Origin: Serratia plymuthica NBRC 102599 | GTDB lineage: Bacteria; Pseudomonadota; Gammaproteobacteria; Enterobacterales; Enterobacteriaceae | NCBI RefSeq assembly: GCF_001590925.1 | Contig: NZ_BCTU01000012.1 | Coordinates: 124,001 to 188,000, forward strand | Direction: 5' to 3' | DNA length: 64,000 nucleotides | Part shown: positions 37,804 to 48,451 of the stretch, in pieces | Position numbering within the stretch: the stretch's first letter is position 1 | How the letters are laid out: each line of letters starts with the position of its first letter | Translations under genes and position numbers: made by a program | The notes under the pieces: generated by a model | The model's input: the letters and a program-made list of their open reading frames with translations, nothing else | Databases searched by the model: none | Told to the model about the DNA's origin: nothing

Positions 37804-38403
37804 CTACGCCGCATCGCTTTCCCGGTAACGCTGGCGCGCATGTTCGAACCAGCTTGCCGGGACGTTATGCGGCGGCAACTGGAGCCTGGTCAGCCCTTGT
37901 TCGACGATATGGCTGGCCTGTCGCCACAGCGTCGGGTCGCCTTCGGTCAGCACTTCCAGCAGCCGCTGTTTTTCAATCAGATAGGTTCGGGCAAAGTGGC
38001 TGTCGTATTCCAGCAGCGAACGGGTGTTGTCGATCAAGTCCGCCAGTTTGATGGTTTTAGCCTGCGGCGAGGCGCTGGCGCTGTGCCGCCGATCGCGGTT
38101 TTTGCGTTCAAAGCGGTTGCCGCCGCCGGTGCCGCTGACGTTGGTCAGCATGCCCACCAGTTCAGCGACCTGCGGCCCAAAATGGCTTGCGATATCCCCG
38201 AGGGTGGTCGGCGTGTCTTCCACCGTGTCATGTAGCCAGGCGGCGGCCAGCATCGCTTCGCTGTGCGGTACGCTGCTGACGATCTCCATCACCGCCTGTG
38301 GGTGAACAATGTAGGGGTCATTGGTGTACTTGCGGCGCTGATCGATCGCCGCATGCGCTTTGGTGGCGTAACGGCGCGCACGTTCTACCAGTGTGGTTGT
38401 CAT
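37804..38403 (-). CDS. HD-domain phosphohydrolase (RelA/SpoT hydrolase-like)
   Basis: 199 residues from the ATG at 38401-38403, with GAGGGAAAGG upstream; a longer frame to 38661 is not needed. The HD metal site is visible as H34 (YIVHP), H58-D59 (AWLHDTVEDT) and the later KLADLIDNT. This is the arrangement of SpoT-type and Mesh1 hydrolases, which act on (p)ppGpp or other nucleotides. There is no synthetase domain. It is convergent with the porin gene and divergent from ohrR. Whether it is a true ppGpp hydrolase is open. Confidence 0.8.
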   Translation of the reverse strand: MTTTLVERARRYATKAHAAIDQRRKYTNDPYIVHPQAVMEIVSSVPHSEAMLAAAWLHDTVEDTPTTLGDIASHFGPQVAELVGMLTNVSGTGGGNRFERKNRDRRHSASASPQAKTIKLADLIDNTRSLLEYDSHFARTYLIEKQRLLEVLTEGDPTLWRQASHIVEQGLTRLQLPPHNVPASWFEHARQRYRESDAA

Positions 38404-38481
38404 ATCCTTTCCCTCCGCACAGCACCCTGCTGTGGCATCCCCTGCATTAAAAAATGTAGCACATCGCGTAAAAAATAGTTT

Positions 38482-38494
38482 GCGATTGCATCGC
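38482..38494. promoter_or_regulatory. Candidate OhrR operator upstream of ohrR
   Basis: GCGATTGCATCGC, a dyad sharing the CGATTNNATCG core with the site before ohr at 39049-39061. It lies 20 bp before the ohrR start, so it could mediate autorepression. Confidence 0.5.
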
Positions 38495-38514
38495 GCACTA
38501 TCTATATTTACCTC

Positions 38515-38979
38515 ATGAAAACCAAAGACACCGAACAACCCACTGCGAAAAACCTGCTGCTGCTCGACCAGCAGATGTGTTTTGCCCTGTACTCCGCCAA
38601 CCTGGCGTTGAACAAGGTGTATCGTAAACTGCTGAGCCAACTCGAACTCACCTATCCGCAATACCTGGTGATGTTGGTGCTGTGGGAGCGGGATGAAATC
38701 AGGGTAACGGATATCGGCGAACGGCTGTTTCTCGATTCTGCCACCCTGACGCCACTGCTGAAGCGGCTCGAGACCGCCGGTCTGCTGGTGCGTTATCGCG
38801 CCACGACCGATGAGCGGCAGGTGATCATCGCCTTAACCGAAAACGGCCGCGCGCTGCGTGAAAAAGCGCAGGCGGTGCCGGAAGCGGTGATGTGCGCCAC
38901 CGATTGCAGCCTCGACGAAATAGTGAATATCAAGCAGCAGTTGGAAAAGCTGCGCGGCAAGCTGATCGACCAGATTTGA
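38515..38979 (+). CDS. ohrR: MarR-family organic-peroxide sensor/repressor
   Basis: 154 residues, MarR fold. The peroxidatic cysteine is C22 ([11 protein letters not shown]), exactly the position seen in Xanthomonas OhrR, and C127 (with C131 nearby) could be the resolving partner. It is therefore a two-cysteine OhrR. The winged HTH is around residues 55-105 ([35 protein letters not shown]). Organic hydroperoxides oxidise C22 and release the repressor from DNA. It is directly upstream of ohr, on the same strand, with matching dyads before each gene. Confidence 0.93.
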   Translation: MKTKDTEQPTAKNLLLLDQQMCFALYSANLALNKVYRKLLSQLELTYPQYLVMLVLWERDEIRVTDIGERLFLDSATLTPLLKRLETAGLLVRYRATTDERQVIIALTENGRALREKAQAVPEAVMCATDCSLDEIVNIKQQLEKLRGKLIDQI

Positions 38980-39048
38980 TGGCCAGTGCCAGAAGCACGA
39001 TCGCCGATCGTGCACTACACTGAATTAAGCGCACAATATAAGTAGTGT

Positions 39049-39061
39049 ACGATTTAATCGT
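39049..39061. promoter_or_regulatory. Candidate OhrR operator upstream of ohr
   Basis: ACGATTTAATCGT is a perfect dyad of two 6-base arms around one T, in the ohrR-ohr intergenic region, 77 bp before the ohr ATG. It shares the CGATTNNATCG core with 38482-38494. Confidence 0.55.
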
Positions 39062-39137
39062 GAAAGATAGAGCAGTGACGGCGTTCAGCCTACTGAAGCC
39101 GATGTCATACCTCCAACCCAGAAATAAGGAACGATTT

Positions 39138-39563
39138 ATGTCCATTGAAAAAGTTGTTTACCGCGCTCATGCAACCGCCACCGGTGGCCGCGATGGTCGT
39201 GCGACCTCATCCGATGGCGTGCTGGATGTGAAACTGGGCGTGCCGAAAGAAATGGGCGGCGCGGGCGGTGAAGTCACCAACCCGGAACAGCTGTTTGCCG
39301 CCGGTTATTCGGCCTGCTTCCTTGGCGCGCTGAAGTTTGTCGCGGCGAAAGAAAAAGTGAAGATCCCGGCCGAGGCCAAAATCGACGGTACCGTCGGTAT
39401 CGGTGAAATCCCCAACGGGTTCGGCATCGAAGTGCAACTGGATATCACCCTGCCGGGCATTGAACGCAGCGTAGCCGAAGACCTGGTGAAAAAAGCCCAT
39501 GTGGTGTGCCCATACTCCAACGCCACCCGCGGCAATATTGATGTAACTCTTAACGTTAAATAA
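39138..39563 (+). CDS. ohr: Organic hydroperoxide resistance protein
   Basis: 141 residues, full length for Ohr. The two redox cysteines are C60 ([12 protein letters not shown]) and C124 ([13 protein letters not shown]), and the catalytic arginine and glutamate set fits the family (R21 in [12 protein letters not shown]50 in NPEQLF). Ohr reduces organic and lipid hydroperoxides using lipoylated proteins as electron donor. The start at 39138 has AAGGA upstream; the frame also opens earlier, but only the conserved [17 protein letters not shown] start is supported. Controlled by the neighbouring OhrR. Confidence 0.95.
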   Translation: MSIEKVVYRAHATATGGRDGRATSSDGVLDVKLGVPKEMGGAGGEVTNPEQLFAAGYSACFLGALKFVAAKEKVKIPAEAKIDGTVGIGEIPNGFGIEVQLDITLPGIERSVAEDLVKKAHVVCPYSNATRGNIDVTLNVK

Positions 39564-39786
39564 CGTTTTCGCCGACACCACGGAAAAAATGGAGGGGAAA
39601 CTCTCCATTTCCCCTTCTGCCCCGCATTTATCGTCATCACAAAAAACGGCAAAAAATGCCTGTTTTGTGAGAATTCACTTGATTATTACCCCTAAAATAG
39701 CGCTTATTGCCGATCGGCTGAACCTGCAGCCGCATCCAATGTCTGACTGATTCAGAACTGTTAAAGCTCCGGAGCCACCGCGTTAC

Positions 39787-41481
39787 ATGAACAAAGTTAA
39801 ATCGCTATCACAGCAGAATTTATCGTTATTGTTAGCGATTTATATCGGCATCTTTTTGAACCTTTCCGTTTTTTATCGTCGTTTTGATTCGTTTTCGCAC
39901 GGTATTCAGGGCATTAAGGTTATCTCTGCGGTCACTGAAGTTATCGCTATCGTTCTGTTCACCTTCTTCATTATGCGGCTGGTATCGCTGGGCGGCCGGC
40001 TGTTTTACCGCATTATCGCTTCGCTATTAGTGCTGATTTCCGTTGCCGCCAGCTATTACATGACGTTCTTCAACGTGGTGATTGGCTATGGCATCGTCGT
40101 CTCGGTGATGACCACGGATATCGACCTGTCGAAAGAAGTGGTCGGGATGCATTTCGTCCTGTGGATGGCGGTACTCAGCGCATTGCCGCTGCTGTGCATC
40201 TGGAAAAACAACCTGCGCTACACGCTGATCGAACAGCTGAAAACTCCCGGACACCGGGTGAAACCGCTGATGGTGCTGGTGGCGGTGGTGGCGTTGGTCT
40301 GGCTGCCGCTGCGCATGCTGGACAAAGAGCAAAGCGCGCAGGAAAAAATCACTAACGTCGATCTGCCAAGCTACGGCGGCGTGGTGGCGCATTCCTACCT
40401 GCCATCCAACTGGATCTCGGCGCTGGGGCTGTTTGCCTATACCCGCTACGACGAAAGCCTGGATCAGGCCAACTTGTTCGATCCGGCCAAGAATTTTACC
40501 TATGTGCCGCCGGCGGATATCGATGACACCTACGTGGTATTCATCATTGGTGAGACCACGCGTTGGGATCATATGGGCATTCTCGGCTATGACCGTGATA
40601 CCACGCCAAGGCTGTCGCAGGAGAAAAACCTGGTGGCGTTCCGCGGTGAATCCTGCGATACCGCCACCAAGCTGTCGCTGCGTTGCATGTTTGTGCGCGA
40701 AGGCGGCACGTCGGACAACCCGCAGCGCACGCTGAAAGAACAAAACGTGTTTGCGGTGCTGAAAAACCTGGGCTTCACCTCCGAGCTGTTCGCCATGCAG
40801 AGCGAGGTCTGGTTCTACAACAATACCGAAGTGGACAACTATTCGTTCCGCGAGATGATCGCCTCCGAGAAACGCAACGACGGCAAATCGGTCGACGACA
40901 TGCTGCTGGTGGACGAAATGAAAGAGTCGCTGTCGCGTTACCCGAAAGGCAAGCACATGGTGATTTTGCACACCAAAGGCTCGCATTATCTCTATTCGCA
41001 GCGTTATCCGCGCAGCTACGCGCGCTATCAGCCGGAGTGCATCGGTGTTGACGACTTCTGTTCCAAAGATCAGTTGGTTAACGCTTTCGATAACTCGGTG
41101 CTGTATACCGACAGCTTTATCGCCAATGTGATCGACCAGGTGCGCGATAAGAAGGCGATTGTGTTCTATTCGTCCGATCACGGCGAGTCGATAGGCGAGA
41201 ATTCACACCTGCACGGCACGCCACGCGAAATGGCGCCGCCGGAGCAATTCCGCGTGCCGATGATGGTATGGACCTCCGACAAGTTCCTGGAAGACCCGCA
41301 GCATCGCAGCGCGTTTGAGCAACTGCAGGCGCAGCAGCGTATCGGCAAGACCCACCGTCACGTCGAGCTGTTTGATACCATTCTCGGTTGTCTCGGTTAC
41401 ACCTCGCCGGATGGCGGCATCGTGGATAAAAACAACTGGTGCAACATCCCGCAGCAAAAAGCGGCGGCGACCCCGCTGTAA
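39787..41481 (+). CDS. eptB: Kdo2-lipid A phosphoethanolamine 7''-transferase
   Basis: 564 residues, closely following E. coli EptB from memory throughout. Five N-terminal membrane segments span about 10-185, including SYYMTFFNVVIGYGIVVSVM. The periplasmic sulfatase-type domain starts near 210 with PSYGGVVAHSYLPSNW and carries the nucleophile region IIGETTRWDHMG and metal ligands in SSDHGES and HLHGTPRE. It adds phosphoethanolamine to the outer Kdo of lipopolysaccharide, changing surface charge and sensitivity to cationic peptides. Single gene; GGAG lies about 15 bp before the ATG, so the ribosome site is unremarkable. A GC-rich hairpin follows. Confidence 0.95.
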   Translation: MNKVKSLSQQNLSLLLAIYIGIFLNLSVFYRRFDSFSHGIQGIKVISAVTEVIAIVLFTFFIMRLVSLGGRLFYRIIASLLVLISVAASYYMTFFNVVIGYGIVVSVMTTDIDLSKEVVGMHFVLWMAVLSALPLLCIWKNNLRYTLIEQLKTPGHRVKPLMVLVAVVALVWLPLRMLDKEQSAQEKITNVDLPSYGGVVAHSYLPSNWISALGLFAYTRYDESLDQANLFDPAKNFTYVPPADIDDTYVVFIIGETTRWDHMGILGYDRDTTPRLSQEKNLVAFRGESCDTATKLSLRCMFVREGGTSDNPQRTLKEQNVFAVLKNLGFTSELFAMQSEVWFYNNTEVDNYSFREMIASEKRNDGKSVDDMLLVDEMKESLSRYPKGKHMVILHTKGSHYLYSQRYPRSYARYQPECIGVDDFCSKDQLVNAFDNSVLYTDSFIANVIDQVRDKKAIVFYSSDHGESIGENSHLHGTPREMAPPEQFRVPMMVWTSDKFLEDPQHRSAFEQLQAQQRIGKTHRHVELFDTILGCLGYTSPDGGIVDKNNWCNIPQQKAAATPL

Positions 41482-41490
41482 TTTTCTTCC

Positions 41491-41514
41491 CGCCGGGCGC
41501 GGCTGCGCCCGGCG
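41491..41514 (+). terminator. GC-rich hairpin after eptB
   Basis: CGCCGGGCGC (41491-41500), GGCT, GCGCCCGGCG (41505-41514). A perfect 10-bp stem with only a short GTTAATA tail; a moderate terminator. Confidence 0.65.
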
Positions 41515-41526
41515 TTAATATCCCCG

Positions 41527-41660
41527 TCATACTTGAAGCTGCATCTGTGTTGGCTGTGCCCGTGTACCCCAGTCACTTAGTTTACTAAGCTCCTGGGGAT
41601 GAACGGTCTTGCCGCCTTGATGCGACTCCAATTATTTTGGGGATGCATGTCCCCCTCTTC
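41527..41660. repeat. Putative enterobacterial intergenic repeat element
   Basis: The region from CGTCATACTTGAAGCTGCAT through CTTAGTTTACTAAGCTCCTG to GCGACTCCAATTATTTTGGG resembles an intergenic repeat I have seen in Serratia and Yersinia genomes. The CTTAG/CTAAG and CCCCAG/CTGGGG parts form a dyad. It falls between eptB and uhpA and holds no gene. Confidence 0.5.
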
Positions 41661-41721
41661 AACTCATCCGGCTCAGGCTTGCGGTATACTTGCGCACTTT
41701 CCCCTTGGACCGGAGATTTCC

Positions 41722-42312
41722 ATGACCCTGCGCGTGGCGTTTATTGACGATCATGACATTGTGCGATCGGGCTTTGTACAACTGCTGTCGCTGGAGGCGG
41801 ATATTCAGGTGGTCGGGGAGTTCAGCAGTGCGGCTCAGGCGCGCGCCGGCTTGCCGGGCCTGGAGGCGGAAATCTGCATCTGCGACATTTCGATGCCGGA
41901 CGGCAGCGGGCTGGATCTGCTGGCGGACATTCCCTCCGGGATCCGGGTAGTGATGCTGTCGATGCATGACAATCCGGCGCTGGTGGAGCTGGCATTGGAG
42001 CGCGGCGCCTGCGGTTTTTTGTCCAAGCGCTGCAAGCCGGAGGATTTGATCACCGCAGTGCGCACCGTCGCCAGCGGTGGCGTGTACCTGATGCCGGAAA
42101 TCGCCCAACAGTTGGCGCGGGTGAAGGTCGATCCTCTCACCCGCCGCGAACGCGAAATCGCGCTGTTGCTGGCGCAGGGGCAGGAAGTGCGGGAGATTGC
42201 CGTTGTGCTGGGGCTGTCGCCGAAAACGGTGCACGTGCATCGCGCCAATTTGTTCGCCAAGCTGGGCATCAATAACAACGTCGAGCTGGCCAAGCGGATG
42301 CTGAACCTGTGA
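41722..42312 (+). CDS. uhpA: Response regulator of hexose-phosphate uptake
   Basis: 196 residues, the exact length of E. coli UhpA. Receiver domain at about 1-120 with the acidic pair D10-D11 and the phospho-acceptor D55 ([12 protein letters not shown]); LuxR/NarL-type HTH at about 135-190 ([33 protein letters not shown]). Phosphorylated UhpA activates uhpT. The ATG at 41722 follows CGGAG; the frame is open further upstream but that part is non-homologous. Its TGA overlaps the uhpB ATG. uhpT is not present after uhpC, so the target gene must lie elsewhere. Confidence 0.93.
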   Translation: MTLRVAFIDDHDIVRSGFVQLLSLEADIQVVGEFSSAAQARAGLPGLEAEICICDISMPDGSGLDLLADIPSGIRVVMLSMHDNPALVELALERGACGFLSKRCKPEDLITAVRTVASGGVYLMPEIAQQLARVKVDPLTRREREIALLLAQGQEVREIAVVLGLSPKTVHVHRANLFAKLGINNNVELAKRMLNL

Positions 42313-43853
42313 TGCAACGCCTGATCACCCAATTGGCGTTGTTCTTTATCTACGCCACCAGCGCCTTTTGCCTGTGGGGCATAGGTACTGCGCTGATCGA
42401 CCCGCCGTGGCAGGCGCTGTTGCTGTTCCCGTTTGGCCTGCGGATGGGCATTTTGCTGCAAAGCCCTTACCGTTTCTGGCCAGGAATTTTGCTGGCCGAT
42501 CTGCTGCTGATGGTGCTGCTGGCGGATCAGTTCGGCTATGGCCCGGCACTGTGGGCTTCGGTCGTGGTGCTGGCGCTGACGGTGCTGCTCAGCCTGCTGG
42601 CTTCCCCCTGGTTGTTGCGCCATCAGCAAAGCGACAGTGAATGGCAATGGCCGCTGCTGCAGGGCGCGGTAGTCGCGGCGGCGGCCCTGTTGCAGGCCAT
42701 GGTGTGGCAACTGGTGAACGGCGAGGGCGCGCGTGCGCTGCTGCTTGGCCTGGCGGGCGGTTTCACCATTGCGCCGACCTGCCTGCTGCTGTGGCACTAT
42801 CTGGCGCGGCAAATCTGGGTACCGCTCGAGCCGGGCCTGATCCATAAACCGGTGACGCTGCGTCTGCGTCATCTGGCCAGCTATCTGCTGCTGTTTGCGC
42901 TCAGTATCTGGTTGCAGCAGCAAGTGAACGCCGCCGAGCTGCGCCGCTTCGCGCCGTTCTGCCTGGCTATTCCGATTGTCTTTATGTCCTACCGTTATGG
43001 CTGGCAGGGCGCGCTGCTGGCGACGCTGCTCAACGGCGTGGTGCTGGTGGCCAACGAGCCGCCGCAGCCTGAATCACACCGCGATCTGCTGCTGTCGCTG
43101 CTGGCCCAGAGCCTGACCGGCCTGTTGCTCGGTGCGGGCATCCAGCGCCAGCGCGAACTGAACCAGCAACTGCGGTTGCGGCTGACGGAAAACCGCCAAC
43201 TGGCGCGCGCGCTGGTCACCGCAGAGGAACAGACCCGGCGTGAGGTGGCGCGGGAGCTGCACGACGAGGTCGGCCAGACCATCACCGTCATCCGCACCCA
43301 GGCCAGCATCGTTAAACGCCTGGCGCCGCAGCCGCAGGTGATTGGCTGCGCCGAAGTCATAGATACGCTGGCGCTGCGGGTCTATGACGGCGTGCATGAC
43401 GTTCTGACCCAGCTGTGGCCGGCGGCGTTGAATAACCTGCCGCTGTCGGCGGCGGTGGCGGCGATGCTGCGTGAATCATTGCCGCAAGATGCCTCGTTGG
43501 TTAGCGTGATGCAGTGGCAGGTGCCGGATGAGTTGCTGGACGAGACGCTGAAGATCACGTTGTATCGGGTGTGCCAGGAGGGGGTGACCAATGTCTGCCG
43601 CCACGCGGCCGCCAGCCGGATTGAGCTGGATGCGCGTCTTGGCCGTCGCAAAGGGCGGCCGCCGCAAATCCTGCTGACCATTCGCGATAACGGCGTGGGT
43701 ATCGATCTGGCCAGCCACGAGCCGGGCTACGGTCTGCGTGGCATGCAGGAGCGTATCAGCGCGCTGGGTGGCCGGCTGCGGCTGACGTCAGAGCAGGGCA
43801 CCTGTTTGAATGTGATCTTACCCACAGTTTCACTGACAGAAGGGCAAAACTAG
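42312..43853 (+). CDS. uhpB: Sensor histidine kinase of hexose-phosphate uptake
   Basis: 513 residues from the ATG at 42312, sharing TGATG with uhpA. Residues about 1-285 form the MASE1-type membrane sensor with about 8 segments. The kinase core follows, with the phospho-accepting histidine in ARELHDEVGQTIT near 317 (HisKA_3 type) and the ATPase motifs CQEGVTNVCRHAAAS, IRDNGVGID and GYGLRGMQERI. UhpB is controlled by UhpC, which senses external glucose-6-phosphate, and phosphorylates UhpA. Because uhpC is interrupted here, the kinase may lack its normal input. Confidence 0.93.
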   Translation: MQRLITQLALFFIYATSAFCLWGIGTALIDPPWQALLLFPFGLRMGILLQSPYRFWPGILLADLLLMVLLADQFGYGPALWASVVVLALTVLLSLLASPWLLRHQQSDSEWQWPLLQGAVVAAAALLQAMVWQLVNGEGARALLLGLAGGFTIAPTCLLLWHYLARQIWVPLEPGLIHKPVTLRLRHLASYLLLFALSIWLQQQVNAAELRRFAPFCLAIPIVFMSYRYGWQGALLATLLNGVVLVANEPPQPESHRDLLLSLLAQSLTGLLLGAGIQRQRELNQQLRLRLTENRQLARALVTAEEQTRREVARELHDEVGQTITVIRTQASIVKRLAPQPQVIGCAEVIDTLALRVYDGVHDVLTQLWPAALNNLPLSAAVAAMLRESLPQDASLVSVMQWQVPDELLDETLKITLYRVCQEGVTNVCRHAAASRIELDARLGRRKGRPPQILLTIRDNGVGIDLASHEPGYGLRGMQERISALGGRLRLTSEQGTCLNVILPTVSLTEGQN

Positions 43854-43948
43854 GAAATACTCCTAGCCGCGTCGGGAATCCGGCGTAAGCCATTCGCGCA
43901 CGCGCGCAGCATGATAGCGGCACTTTCCCCCTTCTTCTGAGGTTTCAC

Positions 43949-45280
43949 ATGTGGTCTTTCCTTAAAAGCCGCCAGGATGTGCCGCAGGTCACCGATCAAA
44001 AACAGATCGATGCCAGCTATAAATACTGGCGTATCCAACTGATGTGGACGATGTACATCGGCTATGCCGCGTTTTACTTCACGCGCAAAAGCTTCAACTT
44101 CATCATGCCGGCAATGCTGAGCGATCTTGGCCTGACGATGTCCGATGTCGGCATCCTCGGCACGCTGTTTTACATTACCTACGGCTGTTCGAAGTTTATC
44201 TCCGGTATGATCAGCGATCGTTCGAACCCGCGCTATTTCATGGGGTTGGGCCTGATCATGACCGGGATACTCAACATCTTCTTCGGCCTCAGCTCTTCGC
44301 TGATGATGCTGGGCACGTTGTGGATCCTCAATGCCTTCTTCCAGGGCTGAGGCTGGCCGCCATGCTCCAAAATCCTCACCAGTTGGTACTCGCGCTCCGA
44401 GCGCGGTGGCTGGTGGGCTATTTGGAACACCTCGCACAACTTTGGCGGCGCGCTGATCCCGCTGCTGGTCGGCTTTATCTCACTGCACTTCAGCTGGCGC
44501 TACGGCATGATCATTCCGGGCATCATCGGTGTGGTGCTGGGCCTGCTGATGTGCTGGCGCCTGCGTGACAAGCCGTCCACCATGGGTCTGCCGAGCGTCG
44601 GTAAATGGCGCAACGACGCCATGGAGCTGGTGCAGGAATCGGAAGGCCAGGGGCTGACCAACCGGGAAATCATCAAGCGCTACGTGCTGACCAACAAGTA
44701 CATCTGGCTGCTGGCGGTCTCTTACGTGCTGGTGTACATCGTGCGTACCGCGATCAACGACTGGGGAAACTTGTACCTGACGCAGGAGAAAGGCTATTCG
44801 CTGATGACCGCCAACTCGGCGATCTCGCTGTTCGAAGTGGGCGGTTTTATCGGCTCGCTGGTGGCCGGATGGGGTTCTGACAAGCTGTTCCGCGGTAACC
44901 GTGGGCCAATGAACCTGATCTTCGCCATCGGTATTTTCCTGTCGGTTGCGGCGCTGTGGATCATGCCGGGCGTCACCTTCCTGTTGCAGGCTGCCTGCTT
45001 CTTTGCCATCGGCTTCTTCATCTTTGGCCCGCAGATGCTGATCGGCATGGCGGCGGCGGAATGTTCGCACAAGGATGCCGCCGGCGCGGCAACCGGTTTT
45101 GTCGGCCTGTTCGCTTACCTAGGCGCGGCGCTGTCCGGCTATCCGATCGCCCGGGTGATGGAAATCTGGCACTGGAACGGTTTCTTCGTGGTGATTTCCA
45201 TCGCCGCCTGCCTGTCCGCGCTGTTCCTGTTGCCGTTCCTGCGCGCCCAGTCGCCGGCGCTGAAAACCGCCAAGGCATAA
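43949..45280 (+). pseudogene. uhpC: uhpC interrupted by an in-frame TGA at codon 134
   Basis: The reading frame is otherwise intact over 444 codons, matching the UhpC/GlpT-type MFS sensor: YAAFYFTRKSFNFIMPAMLS at the start, DRSNPRYFMGLGL near 90, GGWWAIWNTSHNFGGALIPL near 150. After LNAFFQG, codon 134 (44348-44350) is TGA where relatives have TGG (the WGWPPCSK block). The downstream part has no frameshift. UhpC senses external glucose-6-phosphate and activates UhpB. The mutation would give a 133-residue stub, unless the TGA is a sequencing error or is suppressed. It is too clean to be old decay. Confidence 0.9.
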
Positions 45281-45284
45281 CGCA

Positions 45285-45316
45285 AAAGCGCTGCACAGGC
45301 TCTGGTGCAGCGCTTT
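45285..45316 (+). terminator. Terminator hairpin after uhpC
   Basis: AAAGCGCTGCAC (45285-45296) and GTGCAGCGCTTT (45305-45316) form a perfect 12-bp stem with an 8-base loop. The T-run is split (TTTATGCCGTTTTT). Confidence 0.75.
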
Positions 45317-45399
45317 ATGCCGTTTTTATCGCCACTTGACGGGCGCAGTTGAAAAAGTCATTGACGCCTATGATGGCCGGCAGTAACATGCGCCCCCAT

Positions 45400-45476
45400 C
45401 GGCGAGTAGCGCAGCTTGGTAGCGCAACTGGTTTGGGACCAGTGGGTCGGAGGTTCGAATCCTCTCTCGCCGACCA
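45400..45476 (+). tRNA. proM: tRNA-Pro (anticodon TGG)
   Basis: 77 nt, CGGCGAG...CTCGCCGACCA, with CCA encoded. The anticodon stem ACTGG/CCAGT encloses TTTGGGA with anticodon TGG at 45434-45436. It agrees with E. coli proM as I recall it. The first base is C, pairing with the G before ACCA. Its 3' end and terminator are copied 163 bp downstream. Confidence 0.97.
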
Positions 45477-45686
45477 CATTTAAGAAACCTGCTTTTTAAG
45501 CAGGTTTTTTTTCGTCTGTCGTTCAAGAGGATGAGAACCTCCGAAGGAGGTTTGAGCCGAGCGCAGCGAGACCACGTTGCTTTAGCAACGGCCCGCAGGG
45601 CAAGCATCAAAGATGCGCGTAATCCTCTCTCGCCGACCACATTTAAGAAACCTGCTTTTTAAGCAGGTTTTTTTTCGCCTGTCGTT
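45458..45686 (+). repeat. Direct repeat of the tRNA-Pro 3' end plus terminator
   Basis: 45458-45523 (66 bp: T-arm and acceptor end, CCA, terminator) recurs at 45621-45686 with one change (T at 45515, C at 45678). The 97-bp spacer contains GAACCTCC/GGAGGTTT and GTTGCTTTAGCAAC dyads. The layout is that of a tRNA attachment site left by an insertion, or a tandem tRNA array that lost its second gene body. Confidence 0.9.
45485..45512 (+). terminator. Terminator of tRNA-Pro
   Basis: AAACCTGC (45485-45492), loop TTTTTAA, GCAGGTTT (45500-45507), T-run to 45512. An identical copy lies 163 bp downstream (45648-45675). Confidence 0.9.
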
Positions 45687-45694
45687 TGTGCCGT

Positions 45695-46051
45695 TCAGGC
45701 GGCCTTACCGAACACGAATTCGAAATGTATTTCGTCGTAAGGGAACACAATCTTCGTCCCTTTCTTCTCTAAAACGCCGGCATTCAGTAGCGCTTGAACA
45801 TCCGTATGTACAGCTTTGAAATCCCTGCTTACCCGCCTGGAAAGTTCGCGGATTGACATCGGCTCAGCACCGGTCATTTCTCTGATAAGCGCCATGCGGT
45901 TAGTGTTCAGCAAAACATAGGTCATTGTTTCGATATCTGGAAATGTCAGCACGCTTCCCATATCCGCGCCAGATAATGCTTTGGAAAAATCGGCTTTAAG
46001 CCTGTTGATCGCCTGTTCGGCAGGCAGTACATTTACCGTCAGAATGCTCAT
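45695..46051 (-). CDS. TumA-like winged-HTH antitoxin
   Basis: 118 residues. A winged helix-turn-helix occupies about 55-110: MSIRELSRRVSRDFKAVHTD followed by ALLNAGVLEKKGTKIVFPYD, the HVO_A0114-type DNA-binding domain found in antitoxins of TumE-type pairs. The ATG overlaps the stop of the toxin gene by four bases (46048-46051), so the two are coupled with the toxin first. It should neutralise the toxin and repress the operon. It ends about 10 bp from the duplicated tRNA-Pro terminator. Confidence 0.8.
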   Translation of the reverse strand: MSILTVNVLPAEQAINRLKADFSKALSGADMGSVLTFPDIETMTYVLLNTNRMALIREMTGAEPMSIRELSRRVSRDFKAVHTDVQALLNAGVLEKKGTKIVFPYDEIHFEFVFGKAA

Positions 46052-46335
46052 TGTGGCCTCCTTAGCTGGTTTACTTCGGTAACAAAATCATCAACCAATT
46101 GGTTGATGTCAATAAACTCTATGGGTACCTCGGCTGCGCCGAGATGTTTGTGGTCGCCTTTACCTGCTTCGTTGTCGTAGCGCAATACGCACACATCTTG
46201 CACAACATAGGCCAAACGGTACTTGTATCTGTGGTTGCTTCCTCTTACCGAGGGGGTTACGTCCCAGACAACCAGGCTGAGCAAACTGCTTCTGTCCAGC
46301 CAGATGCGTCTCTTCATTATGAGTATTGCCGGCAT
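46048..46335 (-). CDS. TumE-like toxin (DUF6516 family)
   Basis: 95 residues. The family signature is visible as HRYKYRLAYVVQDVCVLRYD, then NEAGKGDHKHLG near residue 60 with a histidine/lysine cluster, and a closing DDFVTEVNQL helix. TumE-type proteins pair with HTH antitoxins and are reported or presumed to be RNases; the catalytic mechanism here is inferred. GGAA lies seven bases before the ATG at 46333-46335. First gene of a two-gene operon with the antitoxin, divergent from chiA. Confidence 0.78.
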   Translation of the reverse strand: MPAILIMKRRIWLDRSSLLSLVVWDVTPSVRGSNHRYKYRLAYVVQDVCVLRYDNEAGKGDHKHLGAAEVPIEFIDINQLVDDFVTEVNQLRRPQ

Positions 46336-48402
<2,067 letters not shown>

Positions 48403-48419
48403 TTCGGTTGTAGCACGTT

Positions 48420-48451
48420 GCCGGGGGATATCCTTTCGCCCCCGGCTTTTT
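48420..48451 (+). terminator. Terminator of chiA
   Basis: GCCGGGGG (48420-48427), an 11-base loop, CCCCCGGC (48439-48446), then TTTTT. A strong 8-bp GC stem. Confidence 0.9.

Noticed and set aside
44348-44350. uhpC TGA read as selenocysteine by selC
   Set aside because: The relatives have tryptophan here, not cysteine, and there is no reason to expect a SECIS element; a nonsense mutation or read error is simpler.
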